Source: Serratia sp. DD3 | Lineage (GTDB): Bacteria > Pseudomonadota > Gammaproteobacteria > Enterobacterales > Enterobacteriaceae | Assembly: GCF_000496755.2 (NCBI RefSeq) | Contig: NZ_AYKS02000123.1 | Span: forward strand, 124,001-188,000 | DNA: 64,000 nt | Reading direction: 5' to 3' | In this document: one piece after another, positions 21,333-29,410 of the stretch | Numbering within the stretch: the stretch's first letter is position 1 | Layout: each line of letters starts with the position of its first letter | The notes under the pieces: model-generated | The model's input: the letters and a program-made list of their open reading frames with translations, nothing else | Databases searched by the model: none | Told to the model about the DNA's origin: nothing | Made by a program: the position numbers and the translations under genes

Positions 21333-21646
21333 AAACCTACCTCCTCACGGTAGAGGCGGAAGCAGATCTACGCGGCATCATCCGCTACACACGTAAGCAG
21401 TGGGGTACCACGCAGGTACGCAACTATATCGCTAGGCTGGAACATGGCATTGCCAACCTAGCAGCCGGGCGCGGCGCTTTCAAAGATATGAGTGAACTCT
21501 TTCCTGAGTTACGGATGGCACATTGTGAACATCACTATGTCTTCTGCCTGCCACGCGGCAGTGCGCCCGCATTGGTCGTAGCGATTTTTCATGAACGCAT
21601 GGACCTCATGACTCGACAGGCAGAGAGGTTCAGCAAAGAAAGTTAA
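21329..21646 (+). CDS. ParE/RelE-family toxin
   Basis: A 105-residue protein of the RelE/ParE superfamily: it begins KTYLLTVEAEADLRGIIRYTRKQWG, the usual strand-helix start (shortened to KTYLLTVEAEADLRGIIRYT). Its core continues LEHGIANLAAGRGAFKDMSEL and the late block HHYVFCLPR followed by VVAIFHERMDL. The late conserved part is closer to ParE, which poisons DNA gyrase, than to ribosome-dependent RelE. The TTG start overlaps the antitoxin stop, giving coupled translation. It appears intact. Confidence 0.75.
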   Translation: MKTYLLTVEAEADLRGIIRYTRKQWGTTQVRNYIARLEHGIANLAAGRGAFKDMSELFPELRMAHCEHHYVFCLPRGSAPALVVAIFHERMDLMTRQAERFSKES

Positions 21647-21897
21647 CGATTGCTAGCCCGATGAATAGGTATGATTCACCGGAGTTCTGATCACTATCCC
21701 GATAAAAAACAGTTTTTCTCCTAATGCTGCCGAAAAATAAATTGGGGATTAAGGTTGGGTGTCACTCGCCTTTAAACTCAAAGGGATTACATAATAACGG
21801 CTGCCGCATTTCCGCTAGAAGCCGAAGGTCAATCTCCATGATTCTGCCTTTCGGAAAGTGTCAGAATGAGCAAAAATATCTGCTAAAGGAATTAACA

Positions 21898-22119
21898 ATG
21901 TCTCATTCATCATCAAGAGCAAAAGTTTTGGATACAACAAGCCCCTTGGCACACCGAGCTTCCCACGCACGAAGTTGTGCTAACCATGTGGCGAACAAGT
22001 TGGGGATTACCCGCCGTCAGCTTTTGATAAAAGTCGAGAAGGATTCCGGGGCAAGTTTGGTATCACCACTCACTGAACAAGAACTGATGAAAGCGTTCCA
22101 CTATATGGAGAACCTTTAG
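21898..22119 (+). CDS. Small basic protein of unknown function
   Basis: A 73-residue frame starting MSHSSSRAKVLDTTSPLAHR, with AAGGA 8 nt before the ATG. It has a serine/histidine-rich N-terminus, a basic middle (NKLGITRRQLLIKVEK) and ends in LTEQELMKAFHYMENL. An upstream in-frame start would nearly double it, but that section is low in coding character and has no ribosome-binding site. I do not recognise the family. Its neighbours are toxin-antitoxin genes and a GNAT gene. Confidence 0.45.
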   Translation: MSHSSSRAKVLDTTSPLAHRASHARSCANHVANKLGITRRQLLIKVEKDSGASLVSPLTEQELMKAFHYMENL

Positions 22120-22159
22120 TTTTAGGCCACTATGAACGAAAAGCGGCCATCATATCCTG

Positions 22160-22708
22160 TTAACTTGAGTGATAGGCATTCCACTCATCACGAGTAATCT
22201 CCCACAACTGTGAGTCCAGAAGCCCGCTGACAAACTGTCTCTTTTCCGTTTTGATTAGTCGCATGCCGCTACTGGCTGAAATGTGCAGAGAACGTGTATT
22301 CTCAGTCGCTTTCGGAGCACGCAATACTGGCCTGTTCAACGTATTAAACCAGTAATCTGTCGCCGCCATACTGGCTTCGCGCATTAATCCCTGCCCCTGA
22401 TACTCAGGTGCCAACCAGAAACCACGATTATTATTTTCCGCATCGTCTAGGCAGATAACGCCGATTAAATTGTCAGGATTATCCTGATGCCGTATGGTCC
22501 AAACCCAGGCGAGTCCTTTTGCCATAGCTGGCAGCGCGACGTTATTAACGTAATGGGCTGCACCATCGTCAGGATAGGGCCAGGGAACCGATGACACCAT
22601 ATAGCGGACAATTTCCCAGCGTGGATAGAGCTCCTGAATCTGAGGTGCATCTTCGGCAACTAATGGCTTTAACAGCAAACGTTCTGTTTTTAACGTGGGT
22701 ATCTGCAT
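22160..22708 (-). CDS. GNAT-family N-acetyltransferase (RimJ/RimL type)
   Basis: A 182-residue acetyltransferase. It starts with the RimJ/RimL-type MQIPTLKTERLLLKPL; the acetyl-CoA binding motif A is FWLAPEYQGQGLMREA near residues 98-113, and the late NTRSLHISASSGMRLI block completes the fold. The substrate is probably an amino group of a protein or small molecule. It is convergent with the small basic protein, stands alone on its strand, and appears intact. Confidence 0.8.
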   Translation of the reverse strand: MQIPTLKTERLLLKPLVAEDAPQIQELYPRWEIVRYMVSSVPWPYPDDGAAHYVNNVALPAMAKGLAWVWTIRHQDNPDNLIGVICLDDAENNNRGFWLAPEYQGQGLMREASMAATDYWFNTLNRPVLRAPKATENTRSLHISASSGMRLIKTEKRQFVSGLLDSQLWEITRDEWNAYHSS

Positions 22709-22782
22709 GTGCTCTTTCCCTTACTGATTAACGTGTCCTTTGCTACTTTTTACTCGTTCAATAGTTACTGTAATTCATTGGG

Positions 22783-23195
22783 ATGTACATAAAACATTCA
22801 GGTAATCGGGTAGTTAACCAGATAGTTAGCGTCATATCAAAGGCCAAAACCGCTAGTGAAATCAGCGGTCATGCCATTGCAGACCATTTTGCCGACGTCG
22901 GGAAAATGGTCGAGCTAGGTTCAGGCAGCCAACGAGAAATCGACGATGTGATGCTTACTCGTTACGCCTGCTATCTGGTCGCACACAACAGATGACCCGC
23001 GAGCAGCAAATATCTATCGAGCATGTAACCAATAACGATGCTGTACGCCAAACACTATTAAGCCGAGGTATACGACCAGAACATTTACCACCTTCAGAAG
23101 ATGTGAAAAAGGTCGAACGACAATTAGCATCCGCGGACAAAAAGTCACTGAAAAACCCGGACACACTCAGTGATGGGGATACAAACAATGAATAA
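22783..23195 (+). pseudogene. dinD: Broken DNA-damage-inducible gene dinD
   Basis: Two fragments in different frames match opposite ends of DinD. The first (22783-22995) contains VISKAKTASEISG and then DHFADVGKMVELGSGSQ and MLTRYACYLVAHN, the conserved N-terminal half. The second (22992-23195) contains AVRQTLLSRGIRPEHLPPSE and VKKVERQLAS, the C-terminal end. The true start and roughly 150 central residues are missing, and no convincing LexA box is seen upstream. It precedes rhuM by about 70 bp. The assignment is from memory of family motifs. Confidence 0.75.
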
Positions 23196-23267
23196 CTTGA
23201 ACTAGCTCATACTCTTCGAGATAGTAGCAATCAGGTGCCGCGAACACCCCAACTAAGAGGTGATTCA

Positions 23268-24302
23268 ATGACAGATAACACCCCACAAGCTCCGCATGGC
23301 GAATTTGTCCTGTTTACAATTGCTGACGGCCAAACACGCGTCGAGTGCCGATTTGAATCTGATACATTGTGGCTTTCTCAGGCTGCAATGGCTGAGCTTT
23401 ATGATAAAGATGTTCGCACAATTAATGAACATCTAATCAATATCTACAACGAGGGTGAGCTTGTACAAAACGCAACTATCCGGAAATTCCGGATAGTTCG
23501 ATTGGAAGGAACTCGTCAAGTTTCTCGCGAAATCGATCACTACAATCTCGATGCAATTTTGGCTGTTGGCTACAGGGTTCGTTCTCAACGAGGTACGCAG
23601 TTCCGCCAATGGGCAACGCAAGTCCTGAAAGAATACCTAATAAAGGGATTCGCTATGGATGACGAGCGCCTGAAAAATCCCCCCGTTGGTCATTCTGCGG
23701 TACCAGATTACTTTGATGAAATGCTGGAACGCATTCGCGATATCCGAGCGAGTGAGCGTCGTGTTTATCTGCGAGTCAAAGAAATCTTTACTATGGCTGC
23801 CGATTACGAGCCATCCAACCAAGAGACCAACCGCTTCTTCCAGATCATCCAGAACAAGTTGCATTATGCCTGTACGCATATGACGGCCGCTGAGCTTATC
23901 GCGAGCCGTGTGGATGCCAATAAGCCGGACATAGGCTTAACCAGCTATAAAGGCGATGAAGTGCGTAAGACCGATGTCACCATCGCGAAAAACTATCTGC
24001 GTGAAGACGAAATCAAAGAGCTTAATCGCATCGTCAACATGTGGCTCGACTTTGCCGAGGACCAAGCACTACGCCGCAAACAAGTGTTCTTGCAAGATTG
24101 GGCCGATAAGCTGGATCAGTTTTTAAATTTTAATGATCGGGACGTATTAAGCGGAGCGGGAAAAATCTCCAAAAAGGATGCTGATGACAAGGCGAAATTG
24201 GAGTTTGACCGCTTTGCAGAACAACGTCGCCGTTTAAAAGAAGCCGAAGGCGCACTTGCCAATATCGCGGCCCTCAAGGCAATCGTTAAAAAAGACAAAT
24301 AA
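23268..24302 (+). CDS. rhuM: RhuM-family protein
   Basis: A 344-residue protein of the RhuM family (named from Salmonella SPI-3). The family hallmarks are seen in order: VECRFESDTLWLSQAAMAEL, TINEHLINIYNEGEL, IDHYNLDAILAVGYRVRS, then FRQWATQVLKEYLIKGFAM. The C-terminal half is helical and charged. I chose ATG 23268 because GAGGTG precedes it; the start 11 codons upstream has none. Biochemical function is unknown; the family is spread by horizontal transfer and often lies near restriction and defence genes. The reading frame is intact although its neighbour dinD is not. Confidence 0.85.
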   Translation: MTDNTPQAPHGEFVLFTIADGQTRVECRFESDTLWLSQAAMAELYDKDVRTINEHLINIYNEGELVQNATIRKFRIVRLEGTRQVSREIDHYNLDAILAVGYRVRSQRGTQFRQWATQVLKEYLIKGFAMDDERLKNPPVGHSAVPDYFDEMLERIRDIRASERRVYLRVKEIFTMAADYEPSNQETNRFFQIIQNKLHYACTHMTAAELIASRVDANKPDIGLTSYKGDEVRKTDVTIAKNYLREDEIKELNRIVNMWLDFAEDQALRRKQVFLQDWADKLDQFLNFNDRDVLSGAGKISKKDADDKAKLEFDRFAEQRRRLKEAEGALANIAALKAIVKKDK

Positions 24303-24324
24303 CACTGCCTAGGTTGAACAAGCC

Positions 24325-24352
24325 ATGGAACCGACATCAATATCGGTTCCAT
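24325..24352 (+). terminator. Hairpin after rhuM
   Basis: Perfect 10-bp stem ATGGAACCGA (24325-24334) and TCGGTTCCAT (24343-24352), 8-nt loop, 22 bp beyond the rhuM stop. The following sequence is only moderately T-rich. Confidence 0.5.
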
Positions 24353-24574
24353 CGTTCTCGGTTTTGACATTTATCCTGCCAATACCTTCAATCTTACCAA
24401 CCAATTATGCCGCTATGGGTGTTCGCACCCGATCACATTTTTACTCATTCGCTTGGTTATTATTACAATGATATGTTTTTATAAAACAATAAATTAACCA
24501 AGCTGTCGATATTTTGCACTGTTTTTTGGGCAAATTTTACAAAACAAATTTACTATTGGTATGGCACAATCTTG

Positions 24575-24700
24575 ACGTAGGAGTTATCGATATCCGTCAT
24601 TATTCAAGCCGCAAGTGAGTGTCGGTTGCATAACTCGACCCTTTAGGGGATCTCGCTCGATGGCTGACAACCTCAGCCTGAATAAAGGGGAGTATCAACC
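24575..24700. repeat. Degenerate ERIC-like repeat in an AT-rich gap
   Basis: The 460-bp gap 24303-24762 has no gene. Its right part begins CGATATCCGTCATTATTCAA and ends CAACCTCAGCCTGAATAAAG, and the two ends are imperfect inverted copies (TATTCAAGCC and its counterpart GCCTGAATA). This resembles the terminal parts of ERIC elements. The left part (24400-24560) is strongly AT-rich with no feature I can name. Confidence 0.45.
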
Positions 24701-24762
24701 CAATGTGCCGATTTTTAATCACTATTAGAATTAATGTTCTTAATAAACAAAGCAATAATATT

Positions 24763-25815
24763 ATGCATGCTGTTATTTTTACTCTATTGCTATTTTTTAT
24801 CACCAGTCCATTACTTGCCAGCGAAATGCGCTATCCCCCCGGGGAAGAACCGCTGAACCTGCCAGCCAATAGCTCACTGATGATGCCATTGCCGCGATCT
24901 GTCCATAGCCTGGAGGACAAAAAAGCAGAAACGATGCCATTGTATCTGTCACTGATACACGAAGATAAACGCAATGTCTGGGTTCCTTTTCAATTGGCCG
25001 CTACCTCTGCACAAAAAGGCCAAACAGAACTGGCGGAACACTATTTGCAACTCAGTGCCAAACGGGGATTGTGGTATTACTATAATCTGCTGGAAAACAA
25101 CGCATTCAATAGCCTTCAGCAAAGTGAGACTTATCGTTCCATCCTCGCTGAGGCCAAAACACGCTATCAGCTATATGCTTCGCCGTTTGAGGGTAAAGCA
25201 CAGTATTCTGTCCCGAATGGCTCACCTCCTGCCACCGGTTGGCCAACCGTTATCTACCTGCACCCTTATGGCAGAGCCGCTAATATCACCCCTAAAGATC
25301 GATTGCTTTTTGCTGAAGCAGGTGTTGCCTATATTGAGTTAAACGGTACTCAAATGCTTGCCGAGAATAGCTTCCGCTGGTCTATCGATAGCGAAGAGAG
25401 CACCCATAGCGCGATTCAACGTACCCTGCAGGAGCTCACCCCTAAACTGAAGCTTAACCCTCATCAGGTCTACCTTACCGCTCGCGGCCAAGGCGCGCTG
25501 CACGCGGGTAATCTGATGGCAAAATACCCGCAATTTTACGCCGGCGCTTTACTGATTACACCACAAGGGAAAATCCCGCCAGCATCATATTCATTAGCAG
25601 AGAATAAACGCATTATGATCGCCTATTATGGCCATCAAAACTTTAATGGCAAAGCTCTGGCTCTGCATTTTACCAACCTGTTCAGTAATCAGAATCTGAC
25701 CAAGACGGCAAGTTTTAACCTGAGAGAAGATACACAAGGAAACTGGCCGCTACACTTCCAGCAACCATTGCGTTGGGTGATGGGCAAAAGCGCCGATGCA
25801 TCACCGGGAGCCTGA
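24763..25815 (+). CDS. Secreted alpha/beta-hydrolase-like protein lacking the nucleophile
   Basis: A 350-residue protein. I chose ATG 24763 because it begins directly with a signal peptide (MHAVIFTLLLFFITSPLLAS; cleavage predicted after A19). A helical repeat-like region follows at about 75-135 and an alpha/beta-hydrolase-like domain from about 160: strand VIYLHPYG, then YLTARGQGALHAGN. The nucleophile-elbow serine of GxSxG appears replaced by glycine (A240-R-G242-Q-G244), so a non-catalytic or altered role is likely. It is predicted periplasmic. The ribosome-binding site is weak, and a start 20 codons upstream is possible. I know no named homologue. Confidence 0.6.
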   Translation: MHAVIFTLLLFFITSPLLASEMRYPPGEEPLNLPANSSLMMPLPRSVHSLEDKKAETMPLYLSLIHEDKRNVWVPFQLAATSAQKGQTELAEHYLQLSAKRGLWYYYNLLENNAFNSLQQSETYRSILAEAKTRYQLYASPFEGKAQYSVPNGSPPATGWPTVIYLHPYGRAANITPKDRLLFAEAGVAYIELNGTQMLAENSFRWSIDSEESTHSAIQRTLQELTPKLKLNPHQVYLTARGQGALHAGNLMAKYPQFYAGALLITPQGKIPPASYSLAENKRIMIAYYGHQNFNGKALALHFTNLFSNQNLTKTASFNLREDTQGNWPLHFQQPLRWVMGKSADASPGA

Positions 25816-25862
25816 TAGAAAAACGGGGATACTTACTGCTGCAATGATTGACGACTTGAACC

Positions 25863-25892
25863 AGCGGTGCTCAAGCACCGCTTATTCTTTTT
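25863..25892. terminator. Terminator between the hydrolase-like gene and adeP
   Basis: Stem AGCGGTGC (25863-25870) and GCACCGCT (25875-25882), loop TCAA, followed by TATTCTTTTT on the plus strand. It serves the plus-strand gene and may also stop the convergent adeP transcript. Confidence 0.75.
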
Positions 25893-25894
25893 GA

Positions 25895-27232
25895 TCAATG
25901 CCCATCAACAAACACGATTTTGAGCACAAACAACAGCGCCACGACAATCACACAAGGGCTGATTTCACGCCAACGACCAGTACCCAGCTTCATCACACAA
26001 TAAGAGATAAAGCCCAGCGCAATCCCTTCAGTAATCGAGAAGCTAAAAGGCATCATAGCGGCGGTAACAAAGGCAGGAACCGCTTCAGTCATATCTTCCC
26101 ATTTTACGCGTGCCAAGCTGGAGGTCATCAGAACCCCAACATAGATCAAAGCACCCGCAGCAGCATAAGCCGGCACCATCGAAGCTAATGGCGACAGGAA
26201 AATCACCAACAGGAACAACAGCCCGACTATCACGGCGGTCAGACCGGTGCGACCACCGATAGCGACACCAGAAGAACTTTCAATATAAGCCGTGACTGAA
26301 GAAGTACCAATAAATGCCCCTGCTACGGAGCTGATACTATCAACATACAGCGCCTGCTTCATACGTGGGAATTTACCGTTTTCATCGGTTAGCCCCGCCT
26401 TGTCGGTCACCCCAATCAGGGTACCGGATGAGTCAAACAGGTTAACCAGCATAAAGGCAAAAATCACCCCAGCCAAGCCAAGATCCAGTGCCCCGGTAAT
26501 ATTCACCTGACCGACAACGGTAGTGATATCTGGCGGCATAGAGAATATGCCAGCATACTGTACATCACCCAATAGCCAACCGATCAAGGTGGTGACCACG
26601 ATGGAAACCAGCACCGCGGCATGAATATTACGCGAGGCCAGAACGGCGATGATAAAAAACCCCAGCGCACCCAGCAGAACACTGTGAGAAGTCAGGTTCC
26701 CTACCGCCACCAGCGTATCAGGATTAGCGACCACGATACCGGCATTTTTCAACCCCATCATGGCAATGAACAAGCCAATACCACTGGTGATCCCCACGCG
26801 CAGGCTAAGTGGGATATTGGCTACCATCCAGTAACGGATACGGAATACCGTCAGTAAAAAGAAACCGACAGCCCCCCAAAAAATAGCGCCCATCGCAACC
26901 TGCCATGAAATGCCCATCGCACCCACCACCACAAACGCGAAGAAAGCATTCAAGCCCATTGCTGGTGCCAAAGCTACCGGCAAGTTAGCCAATAGACCCA
27001 TAAAAATGCTGCCAAAAGCAGCGATCAGGCAGGTAGTGACAAATACCGCTCGAGTATCCATACCCGCCGCCCCCAAGATCTGCGGGTTGACGAACACGAT
27101 ATAGACCATGGTTAAAAAAGTGGTGATTCCGGCAATCGTTTCCGTGCGTACCGTGGTTCCATGCTGCTTGAGTTTAAAAACGCGCTCAAGCAAGCCTTGA
27201 TTAGCATCAAGGCTGATGTCTTGTTTGCTCAT
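25895..27232 (-). CDS. adeP: Adenine permease AdeP
   Basis: Proton-coupled purine permease of the AzgA/NCS2-like group, 445 residues as in E. coli AdeP (YieG), with about 12-14 hydrophobic helices. Conserved blocks include FLTMVYIVFVNPQIL, ALAPAMGLNAFFAF and the substrate-site region FIGTSSVTAYIESSSGVAIG. E. coli AdeP is a high-affinity adenine transporter. The order adeP-yieH is that of E. coli. No clear PurR site was found upstream. Confidence 0.95.
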   Translation of the reverse strand: MSKQDISLDANQGLLERVFKLKQHGTTVRTETIAGITTFLTMVYIVFVNPQILGAAGMDTRAVFVTTCLIAAFGSIFMGLLANLPVALAPAMGLNAFFAFVVVGAMGISWQVAMGAIFWGAVGFFLLTVFRIRYWMVANIPLSLRVGITSGIGLFIAMMGLKNAGIVVANPDTLVAVGNLTSHSVLLGALGFFIIAVLASRNIHAAVLVSIVVTTLIGWLLGDVQYAGIFSMPPDITTVVGQVNITGALDLGLAGVIFAFMLVNLFDSSGTLIGVTDKAGLTDENGKFPRMKQALYVDSISSVAGAFIGTSSVTAYIESSSGVAIGGRTGLTAVIVGLLFLLVIFLSPLASMVPAYAAAGALIYVGVLMTSSLARVKWEDMTEAVPAFVTAAMMPFSFSITEGIALGFISYCVMKLGTGRWREISPCVIVVALLFVLKIVFVDGH

Positions 27233-27382
27233 TATCAGTATTCCGAACAGGGGGATGAAGTGTCGGTTGCTATCCTATAACAAAAAATAGGGTTTTTGAT
27301 CTCACCCATCGCTTTTTTTCGCCATCTGTACGGCTAAAAAATTCAACAGATTGTATTTATTCATATTCATCAGCCATAACCG

Positions 27383-27416
27383 TTAGCGGTAAATGACACT
27401 GGGCGGCAACCGCTAA
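27383..27416. repeat. Inverted repeat in the divergent adeP-yieH spacer
   Basis: TTAGCGGT (27383-27390) and ACCGCTAA (27409-27416) are perfect inverted copies separated by 18 bp. It lies midway between the two divergent genes and may be an operator. Confidence 0.35.
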
Positions 27417-27505
27417 AACATTCCCCTTCAGCTTGCATGATGACGGAGATAAATAATCCAGTTAAAGTGACAGCCATCATCAGTTAGCCGAAGGCAGATA
27501 TTCCA

Positions 27506-28171
27506 ATGAGTCAGGTTGAATGTGTTTTATTTGATTGTGATGGCACGCTAGTAGACAGTGAAGTGTTGTGCAGTAAGGCTTATGTGCATATGTTTGCCCA
27601 TTATGATATTGAGGTTTCGCTAGAAGAAATATTTAAAAAATACAAAGGGGTAAAACTCAACGAAATCATCGAAAAAATCAGTGCCGAACAGGGCGTGACT
27701 CTGCCGCAAACACAATTAGAACCGATCTATCGCCAAGAGGTTGCACGCCTGTTCGATGCCGAGCTGCAACCCATTGCCGGTGCGCAAGCATTATTGGCAC
27801 AAATGAAAGCCCCTATATGTACTGTATCCAACGGGCCCGTCAGCAAAATGCAACATTCGCTGGGGCTGACCCAGATGCTTTCCTATTTCGATGACCGATT
27901 ATTCAGCGGTTACGATATCCAACGCTGGAAACCCGATCCGGCCATCGTTTTCCATGCTGCCCAGCAAATGCAGGTGGCGGTTGAGCGCTGCATTCTGGTG
28001 GACGATTCTGCCGCGGGTGCACAGGCGGGTATTGCTGCAGGGATCCCGGTGTTCTACTTCTGTGCCGATCCACACAATAAACCCATCGACCATCCTCTGG
28101 TGACCATGTTTGACCATCTGTCACAGTTACCCCTTCTGTGGCAACAACGTGGTTGGCAACTTACCCATTAA
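27506..28171 (+). CDS. yieH: 6-phosphogluconate phosphatase YieH (HAD superfamily)
   Basis: HAD-type phosphatase of 221 residues, the same length as E. coli YieH, which hydrolyses 6-phosphogluconate and phosphoenolpyruvate. Motif I FDCDGTLVDSEV holds the nucleophile aspartate near residue 9. Motif II is VSNGP, the lysine motif is RWKPDPAI, and motif IV is ILVDDSAAGAQAG. It ends 11 bp inside the convergent LysR-type gene. Confidence 0.94.
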   Translation: MSQVECVLFDCDGTLVDSEVLCSKAYVHMFAHYDIEVSLEEIFKKYKGVKLNEIIEKISAEQGVTLPQTQLEPIYRQEVARLFDAELQPIAGAQALLAQMKAPICTVSNGPVSKMQHSLGLTQMLSYFDDRLFSGYDIQRWKPDPAIVFHAAQQMQVAVERCILVDDSAAGAQAGIAAGIPVFYFCADPHNKPIDHPLVTMFDHLSQLPLLWQQRGWQLTH

Positions 28172-29063
28172 CGACCAATGCTCTAGCCGGTTCTGCCCGG
28201 CTAATTTCCGACCATAGCCAATCGCGAAAATAACCCACCCGTGGTAATTCCCGCTTACCAGGAGGGATCTCCAACCAATAGCCATGGGTACTCTTAACTG
28301 CCAATGGTGAAAACAACATCAGCAAGCCACCATGCAGTTCATTATGGATCATCATTTTATCCAATACGGCATAGCCAGCCCCGGTGATACAGGCGTTGAT
28401 GACCTGATCCTGTGTACTAAACTCCAATCCCCCACGATCTTGTACTTCACTGCGACCCGCTGCATCCAACCAGCGTTGCCAAGTGTCCATCCGGCTATCA
28501 CCATCAAGAATATGTAATTGCGGCTGACTATTGAGCGGCGGAAACACGCCATTGATCATCAATAATGGGCTTCCCACCAGCACTAACTGTTCATGGCATA
28601 ACCATTCCCCATTAATGCTGTCGGTCAATCGACCAAAGCGCACTGCACAATCAAAATCACAATATTTTTGTCGAGCCTCACTGATTAACGCAATTTGTAA
28701 CTGGGTGTTGTGTTGACGCAACTCGACTAGCCGTGGAGCCAACCAACGGGTAGCAAAAGTAGGCGCGACTTGTAACCTTAAGTGCTGCAATGGATTGTGT
28801 AATCGCACATGACATATCCCTTCTTCCAGAATATCCAGCGCTTGCCGCACTACGGGCAATAACAACATGGCATCCTGCGTGAGTGACAAACCGTAATGAC
28901 TACGTACAAACAGTAACTTACCGAGAAACTCTTCAAACTGTTTCATTTGTCGGCTGGCTGCACTCTGAGTAATGAATAGTGCTTCAGCCGCCTTACTGAA
29001 ACTTAATGTCCGACAAGTTTCCTCAAAAACACGCAACATGCTGAGTGATGGGAGCTTTCTCAC
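28161..29063 (-). CDS. LysR-family transcriptional regulator
   Basis: A 300-residue LysR-type regulator, closest in style to the GcvA group. The N-terminal winged helix reads LRVFEETCRTLSFSKAAEAL and ITQSAASRQMKQFEEFLGK; the effector domain runs from about 90 to 295. It is divergent from the MFS-Fae-AKR-ALDH operon across a 347-bp spacer, so it most probably controls that operon and itself. The 3' end overlaps convergent yieH by 11 bp. Confidence 0.9.
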   Translation of the reverse strand: MRKLPSLSMLRVFEETCRTLSFSKAAEALFITQSAASRQMKQFEEFLGKLLFVRSHYGLSLTQDAMLLLPVVRQALDILEEGICHVRLHNPLQHLRLQVAPTFATRWLAPRLVELRQHNTQLQIALISEARQKYCDFDCAVRFGRLTDSINGEWLCHEQLVLVGSPLLMINGVFPPLNSQPQLHILDGDSRMDTWQRWLDAAGRSEVQDRGGLEFSTQDQVINACITGAGYAVLDKMMIHNELHGGLLMLFSPLAVKSTHGYWLEIPPGKRELPRVGYFRDWLWSEISRAEPARALVVNG

Positions 29064-29410
29064 AATCCATTTACCTCGCCAACAGACATCGCTTTGTTAA
29101 TTACATGTTATTAATTTGATGCATGTTTTTATCCCTTGCAGCGTTTATTTCCATAAAACCAGAGGTGAGTCACATGCATTCTCTGCTGAGGGGTATGACT
29201 AAAACGCACTCGCCTATCGCTTCCTTTATGCTCACATTAGCAACCAAATAAAAACAAAAAAATAACATCAAGGCATTTCACATTGCCAATTGATGACTCG
29301 CTCCTCTCATCTTTGGCACTCATAAAGGTCAATGCATGGGAGTAGGAAAAATCAATTAGCAATACCGACCAACGGTATACCCGTACCGTTCCCAACAGGA
29401 GGACAGGTAA
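29064..29410. promoter_or_regulatory. Divergent LysR/MFS-operon regulatory spacer
   Basis: A 347-bp AT-rich spacer between a LysR regulator and the operon it probably controls. It should hold both promoters and LysR sites (T-N11-A type). I could not single out one site with confidence. AGGAGG lies 9 nt before the MFS start. Confidence 0.5.

Noticed and set aside
22741..22790. Possible LexA box upstream of the dinD remnant (TACTGTAATTC...)
   Set aside because: The second half does not match the CTGT-N8-ACAG consensus.
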